Notes: generated by a model not told the origin, from the letters alone. 64,000 bases of DNA from Pyrodictiaceae archaeon (GCA_027036135.1 JALVSY010000007.1:1173480-1237479), one strand, 5' to 3'; positions 41,875-52,299 are shown, counted from the stretch's first letter. A program made the numbers and translations.

Positions 41875-42387
41875 ATGCTGGTAGGCATTGTAAGCGATAC
41901 ACACGATGACCTTGAGGCTGTTAGGCGGGCAGCGAGGTTATTCGCCGAGAAGGGGGCTAGTCTTGTGCTCCACCTTGGCGACATTGTTGCGCCCTTCACG
42001 CTTAGGGCGTTCCGCGATAATGGCGTTGGGCGCCTCGTAGCAGTCTATGGTAATAATTGTGGGGAGCGTCTAGGCCTACGAGAGACTGCTAGCAGGCTTG
42101 GCTACGAGATACATGAGTGGCCTCACCTCGTAGGGCTGGAGGGGAAGCGTTTCCTCTTGATACACGGCGTGGGCCCCGTGGAGAAGACGAGGATGCTTGT
42201 GGATTCTCTCGCTAAGAGCGGTGACTACGACGCAGTACTCTATGGACATACCCATATAGTTGATAACCGGAGAGTAGGTGGCACACTTGTACTTAATCCT
42301 GGCGAGGCCTGTGGCTGCCTAAGCGGGAAGAGGACAGTTGCAATAATCGATACGGAGACGATGAAGGCCGAGATAATCGAGATCTAG
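41875..42387 (+). CDS. YfcE/MJ0936-type metallophosphodiesterase
   Basis: The 170-residue protein has all motifs of small calcineurin-like phosphodiesterases: SDTHDD, LHLGDIV, VYGNNCG, LLIHGVGP and YGHTHIVD. These residues bind two metal ions and hydrolyse phosphodiester bonds. The archaeal relatives act in vitro on generic phosphodiester substrates, while the natural substrate is unclear. ATG 41875 is chosen because GGGAGGGG ends about 12 bases before it; an in-frame GTG at 41866 is possible. The next gene on the same strand starts 40 bases downstream. Confidence 0.9.
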   Translation: MLVGIVSDTHDDLEAVRRAARLFAEKGASLVLHLGDIVAPFTLRAFRDNGVGRLVAVYGNNCGERLGLRETASRLGYEIHEWPHLVGLEGKRFLLIHGVGPVEKTRMLVDSLAKSGDYDAVLYGHTHIVDNRRVGGTLVLNPGEACGCLSGKRTVAIIDTETMKAEIIEI

Positions 42388-42427
42388 TGCAGAAGGAGAT
42401 AATGGTCATCTAGCTGGTAAGAGGGCC

Positions 42428-42781
42428 TTGGGCTGCAAGAAGCCACTGAGAATAACCATATTGATTGAGGGCCGCGAATACGTTACCAATAGTGTTTTTC
42501 ACCCACGTGGCTGCATGGGAGCCCGTCAGAGCCACCTAGACCTGGAGCCTCTGTCAGGTACCTGGCTGTGGAGCATCGCGCTGCACCGTGGTTATAGGCT
42601 TAGATGCAGGCCTAGGAATGGCTGCATATCCTTGGAGGAGCCCTTGCTGGGCCTAGAGGCTAGGCTCTGTCCCCTAGGAGGGCATCGTCTCCGCTGCAGA
42701 GGCGAGGTATACGTAATGGTTACCCGTGGTCACCGCCTCTACGTGGGCCCAGTGGAGGTAGCGTGGGCCGGGGAGCATTAA
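42428..42781 (+). CDS. Small Cys/Arg/Gly-rich hypothetical protein
   Basis: The 117-residue protein starts at TTG 42428, 40 bases after the phosphodiesterase. It appears beta-rich and contains six cysteines spread as GCKK, GCMG, RCRP, GCIS, LCPL and RCRG. These could bind metal or form disulfides. I do not recognise a family. Co-direction with the phosphodiesterase suggests one transcript. Confidence 0.5.
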   Translation: MGCKKPLRITILIEGREYVTNSVFHPRGCMGARQSHLDLEPLSGTWLWSIALHRGYRLRCRPRNGCISLEEPLLGLEARLCPLGGHRLRCRGEVYVMVTRGHRLYVGPVEVAWAGEH

Positions 42782-42860
42782 TAGCTACGCTCTGCACCTC
42801 TTCTCCCGAGTATCTCTCGTAGCTCGTCTATAACGAGTATCGCCTAGGGTGTAACCTGTC

Positions 42861-44639
42861 TTGGCCCCCAAGTCTCTAAGCGAGATAGCCACTATACTCG
42901 AGGACCTTGTTAGGCTCCCAAGGCTCGGTGCAGTAGCTGTCCAGAGCGATGGCCGCTTGCTCGCCTATGGACTCGTTGGGGAGGCTGCTAATCTTTACTC
43001 CCTTGACCAGTTCACGGGCGAGCTAAGAGAGCTCACGAAGCCAGGTGTCTATAGCTTCGCTACTAGCCGCTACAATGCACGAAGAGTTATCGTTGCACGC
43101 GATGTGTCCCGTGGCGCTGAGAAAGTAGCCCTCTACGAGCTGGACCTGGCTAGGCCCGGCGAGGAGAAGCCAGTAGAGGGCTTGGAGCCAGCCCGGCTCC
43201 TCGGAGCAGCGGACGATGGCGAGACTGCCGCGTTTGCCCTGGCTTCTGAGAAGGAGATAGCCCTCTATGCTTATCGCGGAGGCGAGGCTTGGAGGGTTGC
43301 GCAGCTCCCAAGAGTTGGCTGGGTCACCGATGTCCGTGGAGACCTTGTCGTGGGCACGGTCATGGCGGCTACTGATCCGAACGCGATGGAGATATTCATT
43401 GCCCGGGTTAGTAGCGGCGAGGTAAAGATATACACGCCTAAGGAGGGCGCTACGAGCCTAGACCCAGTCATTACCAGTAAGGGTGTATTGTTCCAGAGCA
43501 ACTACGAGGACGGGGAATTCCACCTATACCTCCTTGACCCCGGTAGCCTTGAGATTCATCGCTACGAGCCGCCCAGCCGCGACCTAGAGGAGTACAGGCC
43601 GGTGGAGTACAGCTGGTACCACGAGGCGCCTAACGGCGAGATACTAGTTATCGCCAAGAAGGAGGCACGCTCCAGGATATTCCTCGACGGCGCAGAGGTC
43701 AAGGCACCGCTGGGCACGTTTACGACAGCACTACTAGTAGCCGACACGGTCTATGCTACTTACTCCTCGCTCTCCAAGCCCACGAGGATAATTGAGATAG
43801 ACACTGTCCACGGCGGCATAAGGGAGCTATACGCCCCGAGGGAGCCAGAGTGGATGAGGAGACGACTAGGCCGCGTAACCCATACCTACGTGGAGAGCGT
43901 TGACGGCGTCAAGGTACCGGTACTCATCCTAGAGAACCCGGAGACTGGCACGCCTGGGCCAACTGTTGTACTTGTCCACGGGGGCCCATTCGCTGACTAC
44001 AGTGATAGCTTCAACATATTCGCGGCAGCGCTCGCCGGCATAGGGCTACACGTAGTAATGCCGAACTACCGCGGAAGCACGGGGTACGGCGAGGAGTACC
44101 GGAGAATGATAATAGGGGACCCGTGCGGCAAGGAGCTAGAAGACATAGTCTCTACGGCTAAGTGGGCCCGTGACAAGGGAATAGCCAGGGAGACGATAAT
44201 CATGGGCTATAGCTACGGCGGCTACATGACCCTATGCGCGCTGTTTAGGAAGCCACGCGAGTTCGAGTGCGGCGTCGCAGGAGCCTCCGTCGTGGACTGG
44301 GAGGAGATGTACGAGCTAAGCGATGCAGCATTCAAACAGTTCATAGAGGTCATAACGGCTGGGAAGAGGGAGCTGTGGAGGGAGAGAAGCCCAATAACCT
44401 ATGCAGAAAACCTCGAGAAGCCACTATGCATAATACAGCCACAAAACGATACGAGGACCCCACTCAAGCCGGTACTGAGGCTTATGCAGAAGCTACAAGA
44501 ACTAGGCAAGACCTACGAGGCCCACATAGAGCCGGGCATGGGGCACGCGATATACACTGTTGAGGACGCGGAGAAAGTACTCCTACCGGCACTACTCTTC
44601 ATAAACCGGTGCCTAGGCGCTAAGAGTGCGGAGAAATAA
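42861..44639 (+). CDS. S9-family serine peptidase (acylaminoacyl-peptidase-like)
   Basis: This 592-residue peptidase has an N-terminal beta-propeller (residues about 20-330) and a C-terminal alpha/beta-hydrolase domain. The nucleophile Ser is in MGYSYGGYMT, the acid Asp in IQPQNDTRTP and the His in EPGMGHAI. VLVHGGPFADY is the oxyanion-hole region. There is no signal peptide, so it digests peptides in the cytoplasm, probably removing acylated or N-terminal residues during peptide fermentation. The TTG start is at 42861. The gene stands alone between the 42428 gene and a long spacer. Confidence 0.9.
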   Translation: MAPKSLSEIATILEDLVRLPRLGAVAVQSDGRLLAYGLVGEAANLYSLDQFTGELRELTKPGVYSFATSRYNARRVIVARDVSRGAEKVALYELDLARPGEEKPVEGLEPARLLGAADDGETAAFALASEKEIALYAYRGGEAWRVAQLPRVGWVTDVRGDLVVGTVMAATDPNAMEIFIARVSSGEVKIYTPKEGATSLDPVITSKGVLFQSNYEDGEFHLYLLDPGSLEIHRYEPPSRDLEEYRPVEYSWYHEAPNGEILVIAKKEARSRIFLDGAEVKAPLGTFTTALLVADTVYATYSSLSKPTRIIEIDTVHGGIRELYAPREPEWMRRRLGRVTHTYVESVDGVKVPVLILENPETGTPGPTVVLVHGGPFADYSDSFNIFAAALAGIGLHVVMPNYRGSTGYGEEYRRMIIGDPCGKELEDIVSTAKWARDKGIARETIIMGYSYGGYMTLCALFRKPREFECGVAGASVVDWEEMYELSDAAFKQFIEVITAGKRELWRERSPITYAENLEKPLCIIQPQNDTRTPLKPVLRLMQKLQELGKTYEAHIEPGMGHAIYTVEDAEKVLLPALLFINRCLGAKSAEK

Positions 44640-44858
44640 CACATGGATTACAGCTTTTTATGTAGCTATTTCCTCTAAGCTGGCACGCATATAGGGCTTG
44701 GAATTATTCAAATACTTTAATACAGCTATGTTTTTTCTAAGCCTTCCTTGTAGCAATTATTAGGCGGCTTAACCCATAAAAATGTCTCAGAGCAGCAAGT
44801 GCCGAAGCAGGTTCTGAGAGGAAACATAGACTGGGCATGCCAGCACGGTGAATAGCTG

Positions 44859-46105
44859 ATGGATATCGCTGACTTAGTGCTTCCGGCAGCATCAATGCTG
44901 ATAGCCATCCTTCAACCTCTCTATACAATCTATGTGGCAATAATGGCTGTTTCTCCGCTCCTACGTCCCAATACATTACGGGGGACAAAAACATACCACG
45001 GTGCAAGCATCGCTATTGTTATTCCCTTATACATGGAGCGGTTTGAGAGCATAAAGAGGAGCTTGGAATCAGTTGCTCGGCAAAGGTATCCCCGGGACAA
45101 GCTAAGAGTAATCATTGTAGTTGAGGAGGACGACGAGCTGTCAATAAAGAATTTAGAGAGAGCGCTTCGTGTCGTTCCTCTCGAGGGTATAAGGGTAGAG
45201 GTTCTAAGAACGAGTTGTAGGAAAAAGGGTGGAGGTAAGCACTGTGCTCTCAATGCTGCCCTTAACAGAGTCAAAGAGGAGATTTACCTCGTCCTTGACG
45301 CGGATGACTATGTTTCGGGGGATTATCTCGGGAAAGTAGCGTATATAGTATCTCTCAGAGGCTATACAGCAGTAACAACAAAGGTATATAGGGAGGGAGA
45401 CAACATCATAGCGAAGTTCTTGACCCTTGACACCGTGCTCTGGTACGACTTGGCACTCTACACGCTCTTCCGCATAGGCTCGTACATCCCCCTTAGCGGG
45501 GAGGGGCTTGCTGTAAAGACTAGTTATCTCCGCAGGATAGGCGGGTTCCCCGCGAAGCTAACCGAGGATGCTTATCTGGGCATGTTGCTTGCCCGTGACA
45601 AGGAGACGCTATACTACTTGGACGATGAATTTATTGTTGAGAGGGCGCCGCGCTCCTTCAGGGCGTATTATAGCAGAGGCTTAGATGGATACAGGGCTAC
45701 TTCGAGTGCTTAGCAGACTATGCTCGTCTCCTGGTGCTAGAGAGAAGACTTGGCAGGGAGTCCCTATCGTTGCTCATACCGTATTTCTCGCCGATAGTGG
45801 CAATGGCTGTTGCTATTACGCATACATTATTCATACTGTACTGGGGTGCATACATTCTCCACGCATCAACGATACTAGCCATCTATGACGCGTTGTTCCC
45901 TGCCCCTGTCTTCTACTGGGGCCTCTTCAACCTAGTAGTTGGCAACCTATTCCTACTATACCTCAGCCTCTACATGGTAAGCGATACAAGGTACTCCAGG
46001 TTGGCGCCATATGCTCTCCTCATGCCCCTTTACTGGTACCTAGTAGGCATAATAGCATTGATAGCAGTATTCGCTCCGAGGGCCTGGAGGAAGACTGAGA
46101 GATGA
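44859..46105 (+). pseudogene. Membrane family-2 glycosyltransferase broken by one-base deletion
   Basis: The first frame (44859-45713) carries the GT2 domain: IAIVIPLYMERFESIKRSLE, LVLDADDYVSGDYL, PLSGEGLAVKT and LTEDAYLG. It should then reach the QxxRW motif, but the frame changes. Adding one A near 45672 gives YYKQRLRWIQGYFECLADYA and joins the second frame (to 46105), which holds four C-terminal membrane helices. The restored protein of about 414 residues is a processive, cellulose-synthase-like GT2. The lesion removes the acceptor motif and all terminal helices, so the gene is probably inactive. The neighbouring glycosyltransferase gene is also broken. Confidence 0.8.
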
Positions 46106-47738
46106 ACACTAAGCAGCTACTAGGCAACGTGGCTAAGTGGTTTCACAAGTACCTGCTCCTAGGAGAGGAGGGTGACCCAGCCTCCTGGGCAATATTCCTA
46201 GTACTAGTGCTCGCCTACCTAGGCTTCAGCCTCGGCCTCGTAAAGGCTTTCGGGACAACACTCGTACTCGAGTTCACAAGGTATGCTCACGATAATGCCG
46301 CGCACCTCTACATTGCGAGAACAATTATAGATAACGGAGAATATTCACGGCTCGCGAACCTCGGCACGGTGTGGCTCCCGCTGTACCACTTAGTCCTTAT
46401 GCCCTTTACCGTCATAGACAAGCTATACGTCACGGGGCTGGCTGGCGCATTACTTAACGCGGTATTCGTCGCGACAACCGCCTCCACGATATACCTCGTG
46501 CTGCGAGGATGGCTAGGGCTAGTCTTCGCCTTCATGTATGGCTTCTCTGTGTACTCCATCATACATGCCTCGAGCAGCTACATGGTCCCCATAGGCCAGT
46601 TCCTCGCCTTCGCCGCTACCTATTACGCGCTTAGATACAACGAGACGGGCTCACTAAGAGAACTGACCAAGGCAACTGCCCTAGCAATGGCGGCCTCCAC
46701 TGCGAGATACGAGGCATGGCTAGTACTGTTAGCGATAACCCTAGCTGTGGTACTGAGAGAGGCTGGCAAGAGGAACTGGGTAATAGCCGCCTACGTCCCA
46801 GCCATGTGGCTTGGTGTGGTTGGCTGGCTCATTTACAACTGGGCCATATTCGGCAACCCATTAGAGTTCATAGTGGGTGTTTTCCCGGTGCCTCCGGGTA
46901 CTATCTCCAGCTCATCAATTATCTCACACATCCATGGCTCATTGATAGCAAGCTAGTAGTCAGCGTCGTGGCTTACTTGGCTGGGCTCACAGCCCCCGTA
47001 TACCTCGTAGCCGTACTAGTAGTGGATTTACTCGGCTTGGCTAAGAAGGGAGATCTGCGCAGGCGCCTAGCTCGCATCTCACTACTCTATCTGCCACTAG
47101 TACTGCTCCTAATCGCTCACAAGGGCCTCCTCATAGCCGATATCCCGCTATACTTTTACTTCCTATCTCCATGGATCTATGCCGCCAGCGGCGAGCTAGT
47201 CAAAAAGGTCGCCACTGGTCTAAAGGAGTACAGAGGAGCACTAGCTGCACTAGTGCTCTTACTAGTCTTTACAGCTGGCTTCGTGGTGCAGGATACAAGA
47301 GAGTTCCACGAGCTACGGACAAGCTTGGCAATAGGGGGAGCAGTGCTCAAGTGACAAAGGATCAACATAGCAAAAATAGTTAAAGCGTGGCGCGAGGCTG
47401 GTGGCTACATAGCCTCACCCATATCGTTCATCTCGGCCAAGATCTCGACACTCGGCGACATATCGCCCCGATATATAGTAGATGAGTACGACTACGTGCT
47501 CTACAGAGAAGCATCGGAGGCTCCGTGGAGCCACAACGTGGGAGTAGTCCTCGTACCAGGCCCAGCTCTATACAGGGCACTGAAAACCTATCTAGCAGCA
47601 CTAAGTGATAACAAGCACTACGCCATCAAGTTCTACGAGGACCCTGCTTGGCGCGTAGTCTTTCTACACTATTATTCGCCTAGGTACAACGTAGTCGTTG
47701 ATGGAAACGAGTTACTAGTCTATATTAGAACGGGATAG
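46102..47738 (+). pseudogene. Multi-spanning membrane glycosyltransferase (PMT/ArnT-like) with frameshift and nonsense codon
   Basis: The N-terminal frame shows an ArnT/PMT-type layout: a first helix, then RYAHDNAAHLYIARTIIDN with an acidic pair as in GT39/GT83 proteins, and several helices. Near 46900 one added G in GGG gives PVPPGYYLQLINYLTHPWL and continues in the next frame. At 47352-47354 an in-frame TGA interrupts, after which the same frame continues IAKIVKAWREAGGYIASPIS to 47738. The complete protein would be about 545 residues. Two independent lesions make inactivity likely. Overlap with the preceding broken GT2 by 4 bases indicates one operon, probably for surface glycan or glycolipid synthesis. 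Confidence 0.75.
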
Positions 47739-47777
47739 ATGGTAGTGAAGAGGAGAAAGGAAGAGGATGGAAAAACG

Positions 47778-48731
47778 TTACTCCTCTACGGGGCCTATTG
47801 CTTCTTCGCCTACCCAGCGGTTGATCTCCTCGACGTACTTGTCGACCATCTCCTGTATCTTCTTGATGTCCTCTTCGGTTAGGTGGCGGAACCTGCCCTG
47901 CATCTTGAGGTACTCTCTCACTGGCTTCCTCTTCCTCACCTTTACTGTTACCTTTGGCTTACCGTTCTCTATTTCTAGGAGCACCCACATACCTGTCTGA
48001 ACAGCTAGCTTTGCTACCTCGATTGTCTTTGACTCTGGTATTCTCCAGCCGGGGGTGCACGGGGTTAGTACGTGTACTAGGCTTGGGCCGCGCGTATTGT
48101 AGGCCTTGACGAACTTGTTTATCATGTCTATCGGGTATGCTGGGTTAGCTGTGGCTATGTATGGTATGCGGTGAGCATAGGCTATGCCTACTATGTCTTT
48201 CTTGGGTCTCCACTCGCCGCGGAACTTCTTGCCAACAGGTGTCGTCGTTGTCCAGGCACCGTATGGGGTTGCTCCGCTCCTCTGTATACCAGTGTTCATG
48301 TAGGCCTCGTTGTCATAGACAACGTACATTACGTCGTGTCCTCTCTCGAGCATACCACTGAGGCTCTGCAAGCCGATGTCGAAGGTGCCACCGTCGCCAG
48401 CAATAGCTACCACCTTTATGTAGCGGTTCTTGTCAAGCACACCCTTCCTCTGAAGAGCCTTTAGGGCTGCCTCTACACCGCTAGCAGCTGCTCCAGCGTT
48501 CTCGAATGCTAGGTGCAGCCATGGGTTGCGCCAAGCAGTCCTCGGGAACAGGGTAGAGATTACCTCCATACAGCCAGTGGCATTAACTATTATCGCGTCT
48601 TTGCCGACGACCTTTGTTAGGTGCCTAAGCACCAGGGCTGCTCCACAGCCTTGGCAAGCTGCGTGGCCGCCTACGAATCGCTCCTCTCGGGGAATCTCCC
48701 ATAGGGACTTTATCGGCTTAGTGAGCGCCAT
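47778..48731 (-). CDS. porB: Pyruvate/2-oxoacid:ferredoxin oxidoreductase beta subunit
   Basis: The 317-residue beta subunit binds thiamine diphosphate and a [4Fe-4S] cluster. The cluster cysteines are in [19 protein letters not shown] and LTPCTPGW. The ThDP/Mg motif is [15 protein letters not shown] followed by [11 protein letters not shown]. It catalyses decarboxylation of pyruvate (or a related 2-oxoacid) to acyl-CoA with reduction of ferredoxin. It is the last gene of the porGDAB operon and starts at ATG 48731, 54 bases after porA. A charged C-terminal extension follows the catalytic part. Confidence 0.95.
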   Translation of the reverse strand: MALTKPIKSLWEIPREERFVGGHAACQGCGAALVLRHLTKVVGKDAIIVNATGCMEVISTLFPRTAWRNPWLHLAFENAGAAASGVEAALKALQRKGVLDKNRYIKVVAIAGDGGTFDIGLQSLSGMLERGHDVMYVVYDNEAYMNTGIQRSGATPYGAWTTTTPVGKKFRGEWRPKKDIVGIAYAHRIPYIATANPAYPIDMINKFVKAYNTRGPSLVHVLTPCTPGWRIPESKTIEVAKLAVQTGMWVLLEIENGKPKVTVKVRKRKPVREYLKMQGRFRHLTEEDIKKIQEMVDKYVEEINRWVGEEAIGPVEE

Positions 48732-48785
48732 ACATGCATCACCTCGGATACGGATTCACTTGGTGCACGGAGAAAGACAAGAATG

Positions 48786-50036
48786 TTAGATTATATGGCC
48801 CCTCCTGCTCCTTACTCCGTAGAAGAGCGTCCTTGTCACACTCTTCCCGCTCTTTGCTGCCTCGAGGAGCTTCTGATACATCTCCACAACGTCCTTGACG
48901 AAGATGTCCCTGCCTCCGAGCCCGTGTATGAAGCTTATGAATGGCTTCGTTATCCCGCGGACAGCTAGTGTTGATAATACCTCCATTGCTAGTGGGCCTT
49001 CTAGCGCGCCTCCGAAGCTAACTGCTCTGTCGAGTACTCCTAGCGCGTTAACGTTCTCGAGGACTTTTGCTAGCTCCTCTGCAGGGAATGGCCTAAACAC
49101 TCTTATCTTGACCATCCCGGCCTTGACTCCTTGCTCGCGTAGCCTATTAACAGCGGCTTTGACGAGGCTACTGGTCGCTCCGAGCGTTACTATGGCCACC
49201 TCCGCGTCATCCATGTAGTAGGGCTCTATGAAGCCGTACTCCCTGCCGTAGCGCTTGCCGAACTCCTTCCCGGTTTCCTCTATTACTCGGCGGGACTCCC
49301 TCATAGCTAGTGCTTGTTGCACCTTTACCTCTTGGTACCAGTTGGGCGCGCCAAGCACACCGATTGTTACCGGGTGGTCTGGGTCTAGTACTGGTCTGTA
49401 GCCCCTCGGCCTCTTGGGCGCGAAGCTGAGTACCTCCTCCCTATCGAGTGGCTCTAGTGCCTCGGTTGTGTGGCTCAGTATGTAGCCATCGAGGGTAACT
49501 ACTACTGGTAGGAGTACATCGGGGTGCTCAGCTATGCGGAAGGCCTGGACAAGGTTATCGTATACTTCTTGCACGTTCTCGCTGAATATCATTATCCAGC
49601 TAGTATCCCTCATAGCCATCGCGTCTGCATAGTCGTTCCATATATTGATGGGGGCGCTTAGAGCCCTCGTAGCGAGAGCCATTACTACTGGTTGGCGGAG
49701 ACCACTAGCTATGTAGAGTATCTCGTGCATCAGCTCTAGGCCCTGGCTACTAGTTGCTGTGAACGACCTGGCACCCGTAGCGGCCGCCGCCACGGCCGCG
49801 CTCATAGCGCTGTGCTCGCTCTCAACGTGTATCAGCTCAGCGTCTAGCTCACCATCAGCTATCATCTGGGCAATATTCTCCGCTATAGGGGCCTGGGGCG
49901 TAATCGGGTAAACAGCCACAACATCAACATCAGCGTCCCGTACAGCGTAGGCAGCTGCATCAGAGCCCGTAGCTGCTATCTTCCTCCTACGGGTAGGGAG
50001 CTGCTCCTCTCGGGGCTTTTCCTTAACCACTGCCAC
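48786..50036 (-). CDS. porA: Pyruvate/2-oxoacid:ferredoxin oxidoreductase alpha subunit
   Basis: The 416-residue alpha subunit begins with the pyrimidine-binding domain of ThDP enzymes: ATGSDAAAYAVRDADVDVVA, YPITPQAPIAENI, and VESEHSAMSAAVAAAATGAR with the catalytic Glu. A transketolase-type C-terminal domain follows (EVAIVTLGATSSLVKAAVNR). Together with beta, gamma and delta it forms POR. The start is near ATG/GTG 50036, with GGAGGTGTG upstream. Order in the operon is gamma, delta, alpha, beta. Confidence 0.95.
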   Translation of the reverse strand: MAVVKEKPREEQLPTRRRKIAATGSDAAAYAVRDADVDVVAVYPITPQAPIAENIAQMIADGELDAELIHVESEHSAMSAAVAAAATGARSFTATSSQGLELMHEILYIASGLRQPVVMALATRALSAPINIWNDYADAMAMRDTSWIMIFSENVQEVYDNLVQAFRIAEHPDVLLPVVVTLDGYILSHTTEALEPLDREEVLSFAPKRPRGYRPVLDPDHPVTIGVLGAPNWYQEVKVQQALAMRESRRVIEETGKEFGKRYGREYGFIEPYYMDDAEVAIVTLGATSSLVKAAVNRLREQGVKAGMVKIRVFRPFPAEELAKVLENVNALGVLDRAVSFGGALEGPLAMEVLSTLAVRGITKPFISFIHGLGGRDIFVKDVVEMYQKLLEAAKSGKSVTRTLFYGVRSRRGHII

Positions 50037-50064
50037 GGGGACACACCTCCAAGGAGGGGATTAT

Positions 50065-50433
50065 TTACTTCATCTCGGGGACCATCTCTATGGCCTTGAC
50101 TGGGCACTCGTTGGCGCAGATGCCGCAGCCCTTGCAGTGATCATAGTCAACCTTGAAGCTAACCTTGTATTTCTTCCCAGTGCTCGTAGTGTACTCCTCG
50201 TCAACCTCCAGTATCGCGCCATCAGGACAGTATATCCAGCATAGGCGGCAGCGCACGCACTTATCCTGGTTTATTACGGGGCGGAAAGTCCTCCAAGCAT
50301 GAGTAGTAACATCGAGAGTGCTACCAGGCCAGGGCACTATAGCTGCTATGGGAAGATCCTCCATGGTCTCGGGGTACTTCTTGCCCAAGAAGCGCTCAGG
50401 GAAGCCCTCCTCCTGGTTAGTACTCAAAGACAA
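50065..50433 (-). CDS. porD: Pyruvate/2-oxoacid:ferredoxin oxidoreductase delta subunit (2x[4Fe-4S])
   Basis: The 122-residue delta subunit is a two-cluster ferredoxin with CVRCRLCWIYCPDG and CKGCGICANECPVKA. It passes electrons from the beta-subunit cluster to external ferredoxin. The start overlaps the 3' end of porG by 10 bases, so translation is coupled. An N-terminal extension of about 55 residues (with VTTHAWRTFRPVINQDK) is typical of the delta subunit. Confidence 0.95.
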   Translation of the reverse strand: MSLSTNQEEGFPERFLGKKYPETMEDLPIAAIVPWPGSTLDVTTHAWRTFRPVINQDKCVRCRLCWIYCPDGAILEVDEEYTTSTGKKYKVSFKVDYDHCKGCGICANECPVKAIEMVPEMK

Positions 50434-51002
50434 ACCACCTCTGTAGAGTTATATGCCTCCTCCATAGCCTTTATGTTTGCCTCTGCTATGTGGGGCCTCT
50501 CTGCAAAAACCTTCCGGATATTCTCCTCGAGGGTCTCGAGCCTCACAACCTTAGCCGCTCTCACGAGGGCTGCGAGCATCGAGGTATTCACTATGGGCGC
50601 TCTTAGGTGCTTCAGGGCAATATCTGTAGCATCTATCCTGGCGATGCATCTTGGTTTCTGCAGCCCGTGCTCCTCTAGGAGCTTAACTACCTGGTCAACA
50701 GTCTTCTTAGTGTTTATGACGAGCATCCCATTCGGCTTCAAGCCCCTCATGTATATCTCTGGCTCCAGCGACGGGTCAAAAACGACGACAATGTCTGGCT
50801 CGAGAATAGGCTCCCTCTCAAGTATCGGTTTCTCGTCTATACGCGTAAACGCGAGCACAGGGGCACCACGCCTCTCGGCACCGTACTCGGGGAATGCCAG
50901 CGCGTACTTACCCTCATCAACAGCGGCAGAGGCCAAAACCTTGGCAGCAGTGACTGCTCCCTGACCACCACGTCCATGGAACCTTATCTCTACACGAGGC
51001 AC
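50424..51002 (-). CDS. porG: Pyruvate/2-oxoacid:ferredoxin oxidoreductase gamma subunit
   Basis: The gamma subunit shows the conserved start EIRFHGRGGQGAVTAAKVLA, then FPEYGAERRGAPVLAFTRI and later VNTSMLAALVRAAKVV. It binds near the CoA site of POR. I choose GTG 51002 (VPRVEIRF), giving about 192 residues. The frame extends to 51068, but the extra residues are unlike the family. It heads the por operon, which diverges from the SIS-domain gene. Confidence 0.92.
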   Translation of the reverse strand: MPRVEIRFHGRGGQGAVTAAKVLASAAVDEGKYALAFPEYGAERRGAPVLAFTRIDEKPILEREPILEPDIVVVFDPSLEPEIYMRGLKPNGMLVINTKKTVDQVVKLLEEHGLQKPRCIARIDATDIALKHLRAPIVNTSMLAALVRAAKVVRLETLEENIRKVFAERPHIAEANIKAMEEAYNSTEVVCL

Positions 51003-51127
51003 ATCCAACACCCAGCAAGAGCCTAGTCCTAGGTTACATGGACGGGGCCTTCCGAGCCCTCTCCCCATGCATAGGGCTAGGGGGATAGAGCCCCGTTACT
51101 TAGAGACTGTCTTGGCTCCAAGTAGTT

Positions 51128-52123
51128 TTGGCCATGTTTAACCAAATAAAAATTGCCCTCGGCAAGGACAAGAAGTATACCCGGTGCCACCCTGTCTTGC
51201 CTAGACGCGTCCACGTGGAGAAACCGTTCTATGAGCTATTCGCCGAGGAGGTAAAGCAGCTAGGCCGGATTTTCCGCGAACACGTCTCCGAGAAACAAGT
51301 AGATAGGGTTCTCAAGGATGGCTGCGTCGCCGCCACTGGCTCCGGTGATAGCTTTGCAGCAGCCCTGGTACTCGCGAGCCTAGCGGGGGAGAATGGGGAG
51401 GCCATAGACCCGCTAGAGGCAATCGTTACCGCTAGGTATCGTTCCCTCACGAGAAGGGGCTGCACGCTCGCAGCGATAAGCATTGAGGGCAGGACAAAGA
51501 GCGTACTGGAGCTAGCTGAGCTCTATGCCTCTAGGCACGGAAGAGTAGTCTGCTATACCGCCAAGGACACGCCTCTAGCCAAGAGAGCCTGTAACGAGAT
51601 AGTAGATGTAACCCACCCTGGGACAGTAATGGGCGTCGGTGCTGCTAGGCAACTAGTACTCCTAGGCCTCGTGGCCAAGAGCCTTGGCTACGAGCCACGC
51701 CTAGGCAGCCTTAGCACACCGTGCGCGTGGCTAAGAGCAGACATGTTCACCGGGCTCGCTGAGTCACTGGGCACAGCCATCTATGCCGTAAACAAGCTCT
51801 ACGAGATATATGCTAAGCCCGTTAGATGGGAGTATCTCGAGCAACTAGTACACGCCCCCATCTACAGTGCTCGCAGCGTCGCAATATTCTACACAGCGAC
51901 TACCCCTAAGAGGCGACTAGACGAGATAACCAAGACACTCAAAGAGGCAGGAATCAAGGTCTACAAGATACCAGCTACGGGAACACCCTGGGACAACGCC
52001 GTGACGCAGACAGCATATGTGCTAAGCTGCATAGCCAGGCAAGCAGCCAAGGACAAGGTAGCTGAGCCAGCGTACCGCAAACACCCCGGGCTAGAGCCAC
52101 TCACAAGGCTAATCTACGGCTAA
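51128..52123 (+). CDS. SIS-domain sugar isomerase-like protein
   Basis: This 331-residue protein has a SIS (sugar isomerase) domain in its first half: GCVAATGSGDSFAAALVLA, LAAISIEGRTKSVLELAELY and RVVCYTAKDTPLAKRACNEIVDV. A second alpha/beta half follows. Length and duplicated layout recall archaeal bifunctional phosphoglucose/phosphomannose isomerases. The catalytic residues of that family cannot be confirmed by eye. It probably isomerises or binds a phosphosugar. The TTG start is at 51128. It is divergent from the por operon. Confidence 0.7.
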   Translation: MAMFNQIKIALGKDKKYTRCHPVLPRRVHVEKPFYELFAEEVKQLGRIFREHVSEKQVDRVLKDGCVAATGSGDSFAAALVLASLAGENGEAIDPLEAIVTARYRSLTRRGCTLAAISIEGRTKSVLELAELYASRHGRVVCYTAKDTPLAKRACNEIVDVTHPGTVMGVGAARQLVLLGLVAKSLGYEPRLGSLSTPCAWLRADMFTGLAESLGTAIYAVNKLYEIYAKPVRWEYLEQLVHAPIYSARSVAIFYTATTPKRRLDEITKTLKEAGIKVYKIPATGTPWDNAVTQTAYVLSCIARQAAKDKVAEPAYRKHPGLEPLTRLIYG

Positions 52124-52170
52124 GGTCCTCCCGGGGCATAGTAAGCCCTATTGACTGCTCAGTACTCCTA

Positions 52171-52299
52171 GATGGTTCAAGCGGGGAGCCCGAACCCCTG
52201 GGTGATGAGGGGAGGCCTCCTCGGCCCCCCTATCAGAGCCCACCTTGGGGCTGTGAAGAGCAGGCTAGGCCCTGACAAGGAGGGGCAACGACTTCCCCT
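52171..52299 (+). ncRNA. Candidate structured RNA, element A
   Basis: A GC-rich stretch in an intergenic region can fold into several stems. One is GGGG-A-GGCC/GGCC-CCCC around TCCTC (52209-52230). Another is CCTTG-GGGC (52243-52251) with GCCC-TGA-CAAGG (52269-52280), where the TGA bulge resembles a k-turn. It contains CGGGGAGCCC (52182-52191) followed by TGGGTGATGAG (52199-52209); the same two blocks in the same order occur in element B at 56908-57035. TGATGA matches a C box and CTGA at 52272 a D box. The strand is assumed from these boxes. No protein frame fits. Confidence 0.45.

Noticed and set aside
52171..52299. tRNA, RNase P RNA or SRP RNA in element A
   Set aside because: The GGGG-loop-CCCC stem does not have a 5+7+5 T-arm, no acceptor stem closes, and the universally conserved blocks of RNase P and SRP RNA were not found.
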